From the NCBI RefSeq assembly GCF_010820565.1, contig NZ_JAAIJQ010000031.1, forward strand, positions 1 through 64,000: 64,000 nt of DNA. The letters are read 5' to 3'. A program made the translations under genes and the position numbers. This DNA is from Thiorhodococcus minor. GTDB lineage: Bacteria; Pseudomonadota; Gammaproteobacteria; Chromatiales; Chromatiaceae. This document shows positions 26,789 to 35,874 of this stretch, in pieces. Position 1 is the stretch's first letter. Each line of letters starts with the position of its first letter. A model generated the notes under the pieces. It was not told the origin of the DNA, did not search any database, and worked only from the letters and a program-made list of their open reading frames with translations.

Positions 26789-26819
26789 AGAGCGAATACT
26801 AGGTTAAAAAGATCGCTCT
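26789..26819. promoter_or_regulatory. Inverted repeat, candidate LysR operator
   Basis: AGAGCGA (26789-26795) and TCGCTCT (26813-26819) are perfect inverted arms 17 bp apart, centred between the divergent lysR and azoR starts in an AT-richer stretch (tactaggttaaaaa). Position and symmetry suit a LysR-type binding site. Confidence 0.5.
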
Positions 26820-26872
26820 AGCGGGCCTATTCTCGAGCTGTACCTGACATTCAGTCGAATAGGAGCCCAGTC

Positions 26873-27478
26873 ATGACCAAGGTCTTACACATCGATAGCA
26901 GCCTGTTCTCGGGCGAGGGCGTGTCCTCGCTCCTGGCGGGTCGTTACGTCGCGCGGCTGCGCGAGCAGGATCCGACGATCGAGGTCCTGCATCGCGATCT
27001 CGCGGCCGATCCGATTCCTCATCTGGATCTCAAGCGGCTGCAGGCCATCGGCACGCCGGAGGCGGAGCGCACGCCGGAGCAGCGGGCGATCGCGGCGGAG
27101 GCCGACCAGCTCATCGCGGAGCTGCAGGAGGCGGATCTGCTCGTCTTGGGAGTGCCCATGTACAACTTCGCGGTGCCCAGCCAGCTCAAGGCCTGGATCG
27201 ATCACGTGGCCCGCGCCGGTGTGACCTTCCGCTATACGGCCGATGGCCCGGTCGGTCTCTTGGAGGGTAAGCGGGTGGTCATCGTCACCAGTCGCGGCGG
27301 CTTCCATCGCGGACAGGAGACGGATACGCAGATCGACCACATCAGGACGACGCTCGGGCTCTTGGGCCTGACGGAGATCGAGGTCATCTACGCGGAGGGC
27401 CTGAATCTCGGCGAGGAGCAGCGCGCGGCCAGTATCCGCAAGGCGACCGAAGCATTGCAGCGGCTGGCGGCCGCCTAG
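26873..27478 (+). CDS. azoR: FMN-dependent NADH-azoreductase / quinone reductase
   Basis: A 201-residue flavodoxin-like protein. It starts MTKVLHIDSSLFSGEGVSS, has the FMN-binding LLVLGVPMYNFAVPSQLKAWIDHVARAG block and VVIVTSRGG, all typical of AzoR. It reduces azo dyes and quinones with NADH in two-electron steps. A TAGGAG ribosome site precedes the ATG. The pirin gene starts 10 bp after its stop, a common azoR-pirin pairing. Confidence 0.92.
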   Translation: MTKVLHIDSSLFSGEGVSSLLAGRYVARLREQDPTIEVLHRDLAADPIPHLDLKRLQAIGTPEAERTPEQRAIAAEADQLIAELQEADLLVLGVPMYNFAVPSQLKAWIDHVARAGVTFRYTADGPVGLLEGKRVVIVTSRGGFHRGQETDTQIDHIRTTLGLLGLTEIEVIYAEGLNLGEEQRAASIRKATEALQRLAAA

Positions 27479-27488
27479 GGGGGATGAG

Positions 27489-28349
27489 ATGAAAGCACGC
27501 ACGATCGAGCGCATTCTGACCGCGGCGCCCGCCTCCGACGGGGGCGGTGTCAAGCTCTACCGCATCGTGGCGCCGGACGGCATGCGCGGGCTGGATCCCT
27601 TCCTCATGCTCGATGATTTCGGCTCGGATCAGGCCGACGACTACATCGCCGGCTTCCCGCCGCATCCGCATCGCGGCTTCGAGACGGTGACCTACATGCT
27701 GGAGGGCCGGATGCTGCATGAGGATCACCTAGGCCATCGCGGCCTGCTCGAATCCGGCGGCGTGCAGTGGATGACCGCGGGCCGCGGCGTCATCCATTCC
27801 GAGATGCCGCAGCAAGAGGCGGGTCGGATGCGCGGCATGCAGCTCTGGGTCAATCTGCCGGCCGCCGAGAAGATGAAGGACCCGGCCTACCGGCATCTGC
27901 CGGCCGAGGAGATCCCTGTCGCGACGCTGCCAAACGGCGTGTCCGTGAAGGTGGTCGCGGGCAGCTTCTCGGATGGCCAGCGCCGGCTCCAGGGCGCGGC
28001 CCAGGGCATCAGCACGAGTCCGCTCTATCTGGACGTGCGAATCCCTTTGGGCGCGAGCCTCGAGGTACAGGTCGAGCCTGGGCATCGGACCTTGGTCTAT
28101 GTCCATCACGGACAGCTGGCCGTCGCTGGGGAGCCGGTGGCCGCGCGTCAGATGGCGATCTTGACGGATGGCGATAGCGTCCGGCTCGAAACGGATGTGG
28201 GAGCGGAGCGCGAGCCGGCCGGAGCCTTGGTGCTGGCGGCGCGGCCGCTGGGCGAGCCGATCGCGCACTATGGCCCCTTCGTCATGACGACTCGGGAAGA
28301 GATTCGCCAGGCGATCGCGGATTACGAGTCGGGCCGGCTTGCGGCCTGA
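27489..28349 (+). CDS. Pirin family protein (possible quercetinase)
   Basis: A 286-residue bicupin. The metal site is visible in FPPHPHRGFETVTYMLEGRM and HSEMPQQEAG, the standard pirin motifs. Bacterial pirins include quercetin 2,3-dioxygenases and regulators of redox metabolism; function here is open. A GGGGGGATGAG ribosome site precedes the ATG, and it is cotranscribed with azoR. Confidence 0.88.
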   Translation: MKARTIERILTAAPASDGGGVKLYRIVAPDGMRGLDPFLMLDDFGSDQADDYIAGFPPHPHRGFETVTYMLEGRMLHEDHLGHRGLLESGGVQWMTAGRGVIHSEMPQQEAGRMRGMQLWVNLPAAEKMKDPAYRHLPAEEIPVATLPNGVSVKVVAGSFSDGQRRLQGAAQGISTSPLYLDVRIPLGASLEVQVEPGHRTLVYVHHGQLAVAGEPVAARQMAILTDGDSVRLETDVGAEREPAGALVLAARPLGEPIAHYGPFVMTTREEIRQAIADYESGRLAA

Positions 28350-28443
28350 CGCGCGCGGATGCGCTGCTCAGGATCAGCCGTGCTAGGGTTGGCTGTGAGC
28401 AGTGCGGACGATAAGAACGGCAAGAAGAGCGAGGTACGGGACG

Positions 28444-29010
28444 ATGCGGTCGACATTTCTGCTTGTGCTCGGCGTGGTCTGTCTGGGGGCATCCCTGTCG
28501 GGGTGCAAAATGCTAGTTCGTGAATCCGTGCCCGGCGATTGGGTGGAGATCCCGCCGGGAAGCGCCATCCGGCTGAATCGGCCCGTCGAGATCCCGCCCG
28601 GTCGGGCGCGTGCCTTCGTGTCGACCGCAACGGCCTTGGCCGGTGGGACGAGCTGCGCGCTCGAAGTCCGACGCATCGATCACGAAGGCGTGCAGTTAGT
28701 CGCCGCCGGCACCTATCGGATCACCCGTATACAGAACTATCTGGCGTTGGTCTCCAGGGTGGAGGAAGCACCAGGTGCGACCTTAGGCTTTCAGCTGGCC
28801 AGCTACGGCGACAGTGGCGGCGGGCAGATGGTGCGATTCGGCTACCATTTCTGGCTGAACGACGGCCAAGACCCGAACCTGATGCGTCTGACCTGCCTGG
28901 GGCGTCACGACGAGCCCGCCTCGACGCGCCCACCCACCTTGGCTGAGATTCGCGCCACGCTGGGTGAACGGGCGACGCTCGAGCTTGGGGATTTCGGCGC
29001 CGAGTCATGA
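28444..29010 (+). CDS. Hypothetical lipoprotein
   Basis: The ATG at 28444 gives 188 residues with a lipoprotein signal peptide: LLVLGVVCLGASLSGC, cysteine at about residue 21. The mature part looks like a small beta-rich domain (GDWVEIPPGSAIRLN...RARAFVSTATALAGG) with two further cysteines (TSCALEV and RLTCLGR) that could form a disulfide. No family is recognised. It should be anchored to a membrane facing the periplasm. It may follow the pirin gene on the same transcript, 94 bp downstream. Confidence 0.7.
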   Translation: MRSTFLLVLGVVCLGASLSGCKMLVRESVPGDWVEIPPGSAIRLNRPVEIPPGRARAFVSTATALAGGTSCALEVRRIDHEGVQLVAAGTYRITRIQNYLALVSRVEEAPGATLGFQLASYGDSGGGQMVRFGYHFWLNDGQDPNLMRLTCLGRHDEPASTRPPTLAEIRATLGERATLELGDFGAES

Positions 29011-29096
29011 CGCTGAGGAGATTCAGGCATCCGTCTGCACGGAAAGGCCTGGGGCGTGATCGCGATCGAGCCTCCTGCCGCCGAGCCCACTGCTGC

Positions 29097-32000
29097 TCAG
29101 GCTGAGTCGGCGGGCGGGCTCGGCTCGCGCCTCGCCTCGGCTTCGAACAGCCGCATGCAGTTGCGCCCGGCTTGCTTGGCCTGATACATGGCCCGGTCGG
29201 CGTGGCGGAGCAGGGTGTCGGCGTCGCTCGCGTCCAGCGGATAGAGGGTGACGCCGATGCTGACGGAGACCTGCAGCGCACCGGCCTCCGCGATCTCGTA
29301 AGGTGCGGCCAGGGTGTCGCTCATGCGCTGGACGCTCTGCAGACATTGCTCGTGTCTGGCCATATCCCCCAGCAGCACCACCAGCTCGTCCCCGCCTAGG
29401 CGCGCGGCGGTATCGACCTCGCGCAGCGAGCCGCTCAGCCGCTCGGCGACGGCGATGAGAAGACGGTCGCCGACGGCATGGCCATAGGTATCATTGACCG
29501 GCTTGAAGTCGTCGAGGTCCAGATAGCAGACCGCCAGCAAGGTGCCATTGCGCCGCGCCTGGGCCATGCCGATATGGAGGCGGTCCGCGAGCATGGCGCG
29601 ATTCGGCAGTCCCGTGAGGGTGTCGAAATGGGCCATGCGCTCGAGCCGCTTCTGTTGCTCCTTGAGCAGGCTGATGTCCGTCAGCATCGCGAACGAGCCA
29701 CCGCCAGCCTGCTCCGAGCTGGCGATGCGCGCGCTGGCGACGAGGACCCAAAGCTCGGAGCCATCGCGATGGCGCAGCCGCACTTCGTATTGGCGGCCAT
29801 CGCCGGTTTGCGCTGCCTGGTTGCGGGCGCGGTGCGCGGCCTTGTCTTCCTCGAAGAGGAAATCCTCCAGGGGGCGGCCGATCATGGCGTCTGCGCTGAG
29901 GCCGAGCATCTCGGCCATGCGGGCGTTGACGAAGGTGGTGCGGTTTTCCGCATCGACGCTCCAGATCCCCTCGGTGGCCGTCTCGACGATGCGCCGATAG
30001 CTTGCCTCGCTGGCGCGCAGCGCGGATTCCGTGCGCTTGCGCTCCACGATGTCCCAGGCGAGATCGGCGAAGGTCGCGACGATCTCCAAGTCCCGATCGC
30101 CATAGTCCCGCGGCTTGTTGCCGACGCCCAGGATGGCGACGATGCGGTCGTCGCGCGTGACGGGCACCACCAGCTCGCGCTTGACGTCGGCGTGACCCTC
30201 CGGCAAGCCGCTCCGGTGCGGAAGCCTGGGGTAGTCGTTGTGGACGATGGGCCGGCGCTCGCGCACGCAATCGGCCCAGACCCCGGCCTCGGAGAGCGCA
30301 TAGTGCAGCCCGGAGCCCTCGGCCCGGCAAAATTCCGTCAAGGTGCGGGTCGACCATGTCTGCAGCGCGAGGGTCTCCTGATCCCGCTCCAGAAAATGGT
30401 AGAAACCGATGGCACTGTTGGTGAGCTCGGCCGCTTCATCCAGGGTGGCGCGCAGGATCTCCTCGAGCGACCATTGCTCGGCGTTGTTCAGGAGTCGGAG
30501 TCTGGCCTCGAGCATCCCTGTCAGCCGCTTGATCGCGGTGACGTCGCGGGCGGCCGCGAACACCTGCTCGACGGCGCCGCCGGGATCGCGATAGACCCTG
30601 GCGTTGTAGAGCACCGGGGTGGTGGTGCCGTCACGGTGCTTGAGCTCGAGCGCGTAGTCACGGACCTCGCCTTCCTCGAAGGCGGCTCGGCAGCCGGCGC
30701 GCGCCTGCTCGGGGTCGGAGAAATAGTCGGCGAAATCGGCGCCGATCAGATCTTCGCGCGGCATCCCCGTGGCCTGCTCGGTGGCGCCGTTGACGTCGCT
30801 TATGTGCCCCTCCCCATCGATCACGACCAAGGGGTCCAGACTCGCCTCCAACAGCGCCCGGTTGTGCCCATTGGCTTGTTTGAGGGCCTCCTCGGCGCGC
30901 TTCCGCTCGGTGATGTCTTCTGTGAAGACGACGATCCCGCCGACCGCGCAATCCGCGGTGTGCCAGGGCCGCACCTCCCAGCGGACCCAACGGAGGCTGC
31001 CGTCCAACTGAGAGACCGCATCTTGCATGGACTTGACGACCTCGCCGGCCAAGCCCCGGCGATAGGCCTGCCGCCAACGCTGTGGCACCTTGGGGAAGAC
31101 CTCATCGTGCGAGCGCCCGACTAGGCTTGGCTCGGCGATGCCGTAATCGGAGAGCCAGCGCTTGCTGCAGGCGAGATAGCGCATGTCGCGATCCAGCATG
31201 GCCAGCGCGACGGGGGCATGATCGACGAATAGCCTCAGCCGCTCTTCGCTCTCGGAGAGCCGCTGGTCGCGCGCGGCGATCTTGTCGGCCATCTGATTGA
31301 AGGCCTGCGCAAGGTCTGAGAGCTCGTCCTGTCCGCCAACCTCGAGCCGAGCCTGATAGTCGCCGGCGGCGAGCGATTGGGTTGCGCCCTGGATATTGCG
31401 AATTCGCCCGATCACGACCCGCTGCAGCAATGCCCCGCCGACGAGGAAGAGCGTGGCGAAGACCGAGAGCGGGGCGCCCAGAGAATGCCAGAAGAGCGCC
31501 AAGGTCTCTTGTCTGAGCTGCTCGATCGGTAGCCGGAAGCTCAGAATGCCGAATAGCTCGCCGGCGCGATAGCCGAAGGCGGGCGGGCGACGCTCCCGCA
31601 GGGTTTTGGGCAGGCGAGCCCCTTCGCCGTGACAGCCGAGACAATAGCCCTGGGTCCACACCGGCTGGGTATAGGCCAAGACCCCATGGCCTTCGGCGTC
31701 GATGCTCTGCGCGATCCGCTCCCTTGCCACGGGATTGGCGACGAAGAAGTTGATCGCCTCCGCATCCATGGGGTCCTGGCGCTCGCTCGGGTCTTGATGC
31801 TTGGTGAGGACGAGAGTGATCCGAAGTGCTCCGGGCCGGCGTGCATCCAGTGCCTTGGCGATGCGCGCGAAGGCGTGAACGGGCAGAAGGTCCAGCGTCT
31901 GGTCCGTGACCGGCAGACCGGCATCGAGCATGACCTGATGGGTGAGCTGCCCGCTGATCGACAGCACTTCCTGAACGACGCGGACCTCTTGCAGCAAATG

Positions 32001-32174
32001 CTGCAGGGCGCTCTCCCGCGCCGAGCGGTATTGGTAGACGAGTAGGGCGGCGAATGCGGTGCTTACGGCCAGCCCGACCCCCAGCCAGAGCTTGAGCTGA
32101 AGACCGGACGCGACCCTGTGGCGAGAGGTCGCGTCTGAGCCTTGCGGTGTTTTCTGATTGTCGGTCGGTGCCAT
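29097..32174 (-). CDS. Membrane sensor diguanylate cyclase with DUF3365 heme-motif domain, PAS and GAF domains
   Basis: From the ATG at 32174 the protein has 1025 residues. Helix 1 (about 28-47) leads into a periplasmic DUF3365-type domain bearing CLGCH (about 178-182), a c-type heme motif. Helix 2 (about 230-255) and HAMP follow, then PAS (about 310-430), PAS (about 435-560), GAF (about 570-720), PAS (about 730-850) and GGDEF (about 860-1015). The signature is GGDEL rather than GGDEF, with an intact REVD I-site five residues before it. It probably couples a redox or gas signal at heme to c-di-GMP synthesis. An open extension to 32351 is not protein-like. Confidence 0.87.
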   Translation of the reverse strand: MAPTDNQKTPQGSDATSRHRVASGLQLKLWLGVGLAVSTAFAALLVYQYRSARESALQHLLQEVRVVQEVLSISGQLTHQVMLDAGLPVTDQTLDLLPVHAFARIAKALDARRPGALRITLVLTKHQDPSERQDPMDAEAINFFVANPVARERIAQSIDAEGHGVLAYTQPVWTQGYCLGCHGEGARLPKTLRERRPPAFGYRAGELFGILSFRLPIEQLRQETLALFWHSLGAPLSVFATLFLVGGALLQRVVIGRIRNIQGATQSLAAGDYQARLEVGGQDELSDLAQAFNQMADKIAARDQRLSESEERLRLFVDHAPVALAMLDRDMRYLACSKRWLSDYGIAEPSLVGRSHDEVFPKVPQRWRQAYRRGLAGEVVKSMQDAVSQLDGSLRWVRWEVRPWHTADCAVGGIVVFTEDITERKRAEEALKQANGHNRALLEASLDPLVVIDGEGHISDVNGATEQATGMPREDLIGADFADYFSDPEQARAGCRAAFEEGEVRDYALELKHRDGTTTPVLYNARVYRDPGGAVEQVFAAARDVTAIKRLTGMLEARLRLLNNAEQWSLEEILRATLDEAAELTNSAIGFYHFLERDQETLALQTWSTRTLTEFCRAEGSGLHYALSEAGVWADCVRERRPIVHNDYPRLPHRSGLPEGHADVKRELVVPVTRDDRIVAILGVGNKPRDYGDRDLEIVATFADLAWDIVERKRTESALRASEASYRRIVETATEGIWSVDAENRTTFVNARMAEMLGLSADAMIGRPLEDFLFEEDKAAHRARNQAAQTGDGRQYEVRLRHRDGSELWVLVASARIASSEQAGGGSFAMLTDISLLKEQQKRLERMAHFDTLTGLPNRAMLADRLHIGMAQARRNGTLLAVCYLDLDDFKPVNDTYGHAVGDRLLIAVAERLSGSLREVDTAARLGGDELVVLLGDMARHEQCLQSVQRMSDTLAAPYEIAEAGALQVSVSIGVTLYPLDASDADTLLRHADRAMYQAKQAGRNCMRLFEAEARREPSPPADSA

Positions 32175-32244
32175 AAGCTCGGACGCTCGCCGCGACCCAA
32201 GTGGTCGAAACGATAGAGGTTTACCCCAATAGCGGCTGATCTGG

Positions 32245-32290
32245 AATCGAGCGCTCAGCTTCCAGCTGTCAGCTTTTAGCCCTGGCCCAA
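32245..32290. repeat. CAGCT-rich short repeat
   Basis: tcagcttccagctgtcagct lies between the sensor start and the yciA gene. The same words occur at about 19905 (aagctgtcagcttccagc) and inverted near 33205-33245. A minor intergenic repeat family. Confidence 0.4.
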
Positions 32291-32423
32291 CCGCTCGCGG
32301 CGGGCTCCCGAGAGGACGCTTGGTGGCCAGATCTCCTGGGCCTGCGGACAATTCGCTTAGAATGGGACTTGCTCAGGCATTTGCCCATAGCCATTCCACC
32401 CGAGAGAGGCAAGCGATCAGCAG

Positions 32424-32864
32424 ATGGATAGGATGGACCCAGCCACCTCACCGGTGACCGATCCGACGACCTGGCAGCTCGCGGCACGCGTGGTCGCCAT
32501 GCCAGCGGATACCAACGCATTCGGAGACATTTTCGGCGGCTGGCTGCTGTCGCAAGCCGACTTGGCGGGCGGGACCATCGCCATCCAGGCCGCCCAAGGG
32601 CGCGTCGCGACAGTCGCGGTCAAGGATTTCCAGTTTCTCGCGCCCGTGCTGGTCGGAGACCTGGTCGAGGTGTTCGCCCGTCTGATTCGTGCCGGCAATA
32701 CCTCGATGACGATCGAGATCCAGATCTGGGCGCAGCGCGAGCCGGACCCACACAGTCGGCACCAGGTCGCCGCAGCCAGCTTCACCTATGTCGCCGTGGA
32801 TGAGGAGGGGCGCCCGCGGCCGGTGCCGCCGCTAGCGTGCGAGCCGCGGGTTGTGGAAGTTTGA
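32424..32864 (+). CDS. yciA: YciA-type acyl-CoA thioesterase
   Basis: A 146-residue single hot-dog domain protein. It carries ADTNAFGDIFGGWLLSQADLAGG, the hallmark of the acyl-CoA hydrolase (Acot/YciA) branch, and VAVKDFQFLAPVLVGDLVEV. It hydrolyses acyl-CoA to the free acid and CoA in the cytoplasm. It stands alone, divergent from the sensor gene, and its 3' side is the dispersed repeat. Confidence 0.9.
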   Translation: MDRMDPATSPVTDPTTWQLAARVVAMPADTNAFGDIFGGWLLSQADLAGGTIAIQAAQGRVATVAVKDFQFLAPVLVGDLVEVFARLIRAGNTSMTIEIQIWAQREPDPHSRHQVAAASFTYVAVDEEGRPRPVPPLACEPRVVEV

Positions 32865-32877
32865 GGCGAGTTCCTGA

Positions 32878-33004
32878 AATGATCCTACCCAGAACAGCGC
32901 CTCCAGTAGGATGGGCAAAGCCCCTGGCACGCCGGCGCGCATGGGGAAGAGGTTTGTGGGGCGTGCCCACCCAGATCGCTCAGGCGCCTGGACGATGGGC
33001 AGGC
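32878..33004 (+). repeat. 127-bp dispersed repeat, copy B
   Basis: Inverted match of 1196-1322. It starts 14 bp after the yciA stop. The repeat boundary is followed by ggctgcgctttgcccatcct, which is not conserved in copy A. Confidence 0.85.
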
Positions 33005-33327
33005 TGCGCTTTGCCCATCCTCTGGGAATCTGTTTCCCGGAAATCACCTGAGGCGCCGCGCTCAGCCCTGTAGCCCTGGAAAGAGCAGTCAGCCGCCAGC
33101 GATCAGCCTCCAACTGTTGGCTGGCCGAGGTTCTCGCCTATGGACGCCTTCAACCATTGGGTGAGCCCGGGCGGGCACCAGGAGACGACCAACCGACTGC
33201 TCCCAAAAAGCTGGCGGCTGGCGGCTGGCGGCTGGTAGCTGACTGCTCCAACCTGTGTCGCTGCGACTGCCGCTGGGAGCGGCCCTGCCCCGGCATTCGG
33301 GATGCCGGGCGCGGATCCGCCTCTCAG
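33005..33327. other. Intergenic with simple GGCTGGC repeats
   Basis: No gene is supported. At about 33210-33235 the word ggctggc is repeated in tandem (ctggcggctggcggctggcg), next to CAGCT words shared with other intergenic regions of the window. Confidence 0.45.
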
Positions 33328-34629
33328 CTATCGCGCCGAGCGCATGCAGTTGGCGTAGAAGGTTACGGTCGCCGGCCAGTCGCTGAAGATGCCCTTGATC
33401 CCGACGTCGCGGGCGAGGACATCGAGCAGCCTGAGCGTATCGCCCTCGCGGCTGATGGCGCCGTCGAAGGTCTGGTAGTACCAGCCGTTGTCCCCGTCGG
33501 CCAGGATGCCGGAGCGCTCGAGCGTCCAGGTGATGATCTCCAAATCGGCCGCCTTGGCGTCCAGGGCGTATTGGGAAGGGACGATCTCTTCGCCGTTGGC
33601 GCTTACCAGCGCCCAGAGCGGCGGCGCGACATAGTTGATGCCCTCCGCCTTGTAGCTCATCAGCTCGGCCGCGCCAGGCAGCTCCGCCACCGCGTCGGCG
33701 TCGTAGAGGTAGACCGCCTGGGAGCCGAAGGCTGGCTCATTGGCGATCCAGTAGCGAATGTCCTCGATCTGAAAGGACTGCGGGTAGACGTGCACGGGGC
33801 TGACTCCCGCGGCCTTGTACTCGTCGATCATCTGCTGGGCGTAGGCCTCCTGGCTGTAGTCGCCGACGCCATCCCCGTCGCTGTCGAACGGCATCGCGAC
33901 ACTGGGCGCCTTGAGCTCGGGCGTCATCTGCACCTGCAGCGCCTTGAAGAGGACGATGCTTTCGGCGTGGGTCATCAGGGTGCCGCTCGTTGGCCCGGAA
34001 TAGAGGTCGGTGCGCCAGTCGGCAGTGCCGGTCAGGTACTCGGCCGGGGTTGTCGCGGCCGGATTGGAGGCGTCCATCTTGCCTTTGAGCGTCCTGAATT
34101 CCGCGAGCGTGACGTCGCTGGTGCAGCAGGTAGCGGACGCGGCCGTCAACAGATTCCCGTCGGCGTCGAATTCTGCGGGCGTGAAGGGCTGAGTGCACTT
34201 GGCGTTGAGCTCCGTGTCCACGATGTTGGTCGTGGTGTGGAGGTCGCATTGCGAGTGGCGGCAGACCAGCGCAAGATCCTTGGTGAAGGTCACGTCGCAC
34301 TCGACGATGCCTGCGCCCTGTCTAGCGGCGGCTTCGTAAGACTCGCGTGTATGCTCGGGGAACTGCATGCAGGCGCCGCGGTGGCCGATGGAGAAGGAGG
34401 TCCGCTCGTAGAGGCCCCTGTCGGCAGCGCAACGCTGCAGCTGCGACTTGAGATCGCCCTCGGCCATGTCGTTCACCAGGAAGAAGGGGCGCGGACCGAG
34501 CTGGGCCGCTGCGCCCAGGAACTGGACCGGCTTCGCGCCGTCCGAGCGCGCGAGCGCTGGCAGACTCTGCGCGAGCAGGATGGCGAGTGAGAGCGCGGTG
34601 ATCATTGAGGCGAGTCTGGGGGCTGACAT
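33328..34629 (-). CDS. Secreted glycerophosphodiester phosphodiesterase (GDPD)
   Basis: A 433-residue protein with a signal peptide ending LPALARSDG. The GDPD barrel has H83-R84 ([15 protein letters not shown]), E92, E110 and D112 ([12 protein letters not shown]), and H125, the catalytic and metal ligands. It releases glycerol phosphate from deacylated phospholipids in the periplasm. It is about 80-100 residues longer than simple GlpQ, with an insert (about 140-215) containing paired cysteines (CTQPF, ATCCTSD). A calcium-type DSDGDGVGD loop lies at about 247-255. It stands alone. Confidence 0.88.
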   Translation of the reverse strand: MSAPRLASMITALSLAILLAQSLPALARSDGAKPVQFLGAAAQLGPRPFFLVNDMAEGDLKSQLQRCAADRGLYERTSFSIGHRGACMQFPEHTRESYEAAARQGAGIVECDVTFTKDLALVCRHSQCDLHTTTNIVDTELNAKCTQPFTPAEFDADGNLLTAASATCCTSDVTLAEFRTLKGKMDASNPAATTPAEYLTGTADWRTDLYSGPTSGTLMTHAESIVLFKALQVQMTPELKAPSVAMPFDSDGDGVGDYSQEAYAQQMIDEYKAAGVSPVHVYPQSFQIEDIRYWIANEPAFGSQAVYLYDADAVAELPGAAELMSYKAEGINYVAPPLWALVSANGEEIVPSQYALDAKAADLEIITWTLERSGILADGDNGWYYQTFDGAISREGDTLRLLDVLARDVGIKGIFSDWPATVTFYANCMRSAR

Positions 34630-34749
34630 AGCACACTCCGGATGGTTGCTGGGAGCAGGACGCGAGTCCCGCCGGGCGCGAATCTTCTCGGATGAGCAAG
34701 GCTAGCAAGCTGCCGTGACGGCCCCGTGAAGGGGGGATGACGGGATTCT

Positions 34750-35874
34750 TCAGCCCCGGACGATCTGGTCCAGGGTCTCCATGGCGCGGTCGATCACCTC
34801 GAGCGGGGTGTAGAAGTGTGGCGAGAAACGGATGCCGCCGCCCCTGTGCGCGCAGAGCACGCGGCGGCCCATGAGCGCGGGGTAGAGGTGATCCGAGGCG
34901 ACACCAGGGACGCGAAAGGTCAGGATGCCCGCGCGCCGCTCCGACTCGCGGGGTGTGACCAGATCGAAGCCGCGCCGGTCGATCAGGGCGATCAGGTGGT
35001 CGGCCCGCGCTTGAATCCCCTCCCAGACCTTGTTCATGCCGACCTCTTCGAGCAAGGAGAGGCTGGCCTCCAGGGCGTGCACGCCGAGCAGGTTGGGGCT
35101 GCCGCACTCGAAGCGCCGCGCGCTGGCGGCCGGGGTCCAATGGGTGCGGTCGAAATCGCCGCAATGCTCGACCATGTGCCAGCCGAACTGGTGCAGGCTG
35201 AGCGTGTCTCGCAGCTCGGGCCGCACATAGAGGAGGGCAACGCCCTCAGGCCCAAGCATCCATTTGTGGCCGTCGGCGACGACGAAATCGGCCCGCGTGC
35301 TGGCGAGATCGAAGGGCAGGGCGCCGAGACCCTGGATGGCATCGACGCAGAAGAGGATGTCGTTTGCGCGGCAGAAGGCGCCGATCCCTTCCAGATCGAG
35401 ACGGAGCCCGCTGGCGTACTGGACCCAGCTCACGGCGATCATGCGTGTGCTCGCGTCGCAGAGGGCCAGGAGGTCGGGTTCCGGATCGCTCGAGGCCGCG
35501 AGGTCCAAGGCGCGCCATTCCACGCCGCGATCGGCCAGGGACTCCCAGACGATGCGGTTGGAGGGGAACTCCTGGCGGATACCGACGATGTTGTCGCCAG
35601 GCGACCAGCTCAGCCCGTGCGCGATGATCGAGAGCGCCTCGGAGGTGTTCTTGGCGAGGGCGATGTCGTCGGCTGACTCCGCTGCGATCAGGCGTGCCAG
35701 ACGCTCGCGCAGCCGCTGCTCCACGCCCAGCCACTGGGGATAGCCGACGGAGCCCTGAGAGGCATTCTCCTCGGCGAAGCGCGCCACGGCCTCTGCCGTG
35801 CGCCGCGGCCAGGGACCGACGGCGGCGTGGTTGAGATGGCAGAGGTCCGGGGCGAGTGGAAACTCCTCGGTCAT
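34750..35874 (-). CDS. Class V aminotransferase-fold PLP enzyme
   Basis: A 374-residue fold-type I PLP enzyme. The Schiff-base lysine is K204 in DFVVADGHKWMLGPEG, preceded by FCVDAIQGLG (D178). It resembles the isopenicillin-N epimerase/cysteine desulfurase branch (LCHLNHAAVGPWPRRT near the start). A desulfurase catalytic cysteine loop is not evident, so the reaction is open. Its ATG overlaps the stop of the upstream L,D-transpeptidase gene by four bases (ATGA), so the two are coupled; an envelope-related role is possible. Confidence 0.83.
   Translation of the reverse strand: MTEEFPLAPDLCHLNHAAVGPWPRRTAEAVARFAEENASQGSVGYPQWLGVEQRLRERLARLIAAESADDIALAKNTSEALSIIAHGLSWSPGDNIVGIRQEFPSNRIVWESLADRGVEWRALDLAASSDPEPDLLALCDASTRMIAVSWVQYASGLRLDLEGIGAFCRANDILFCVDAIQGLGALPFDLASTRADFVVADGHKWMLGPEGVALLYVRPELRDTLSLHQFGWHMVEHCGDFDRTHWTPAASARRFECGSPNLLGVHALEASLSLLEEVGMNKVWEGIQARADHLIALIDRRGFDLVTPRESERRAGILTFRVPGVASDHLYPALMGRRVLCAHRGGGIRFSPHFYTPLEVIDRAMETLDQIVRG

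Noticed and set aside
29478-31124. A 548-codon open frame on the + strand
   Set aside because: Antisense to the sensor diguanylate cyclase and without recognisable motifs.
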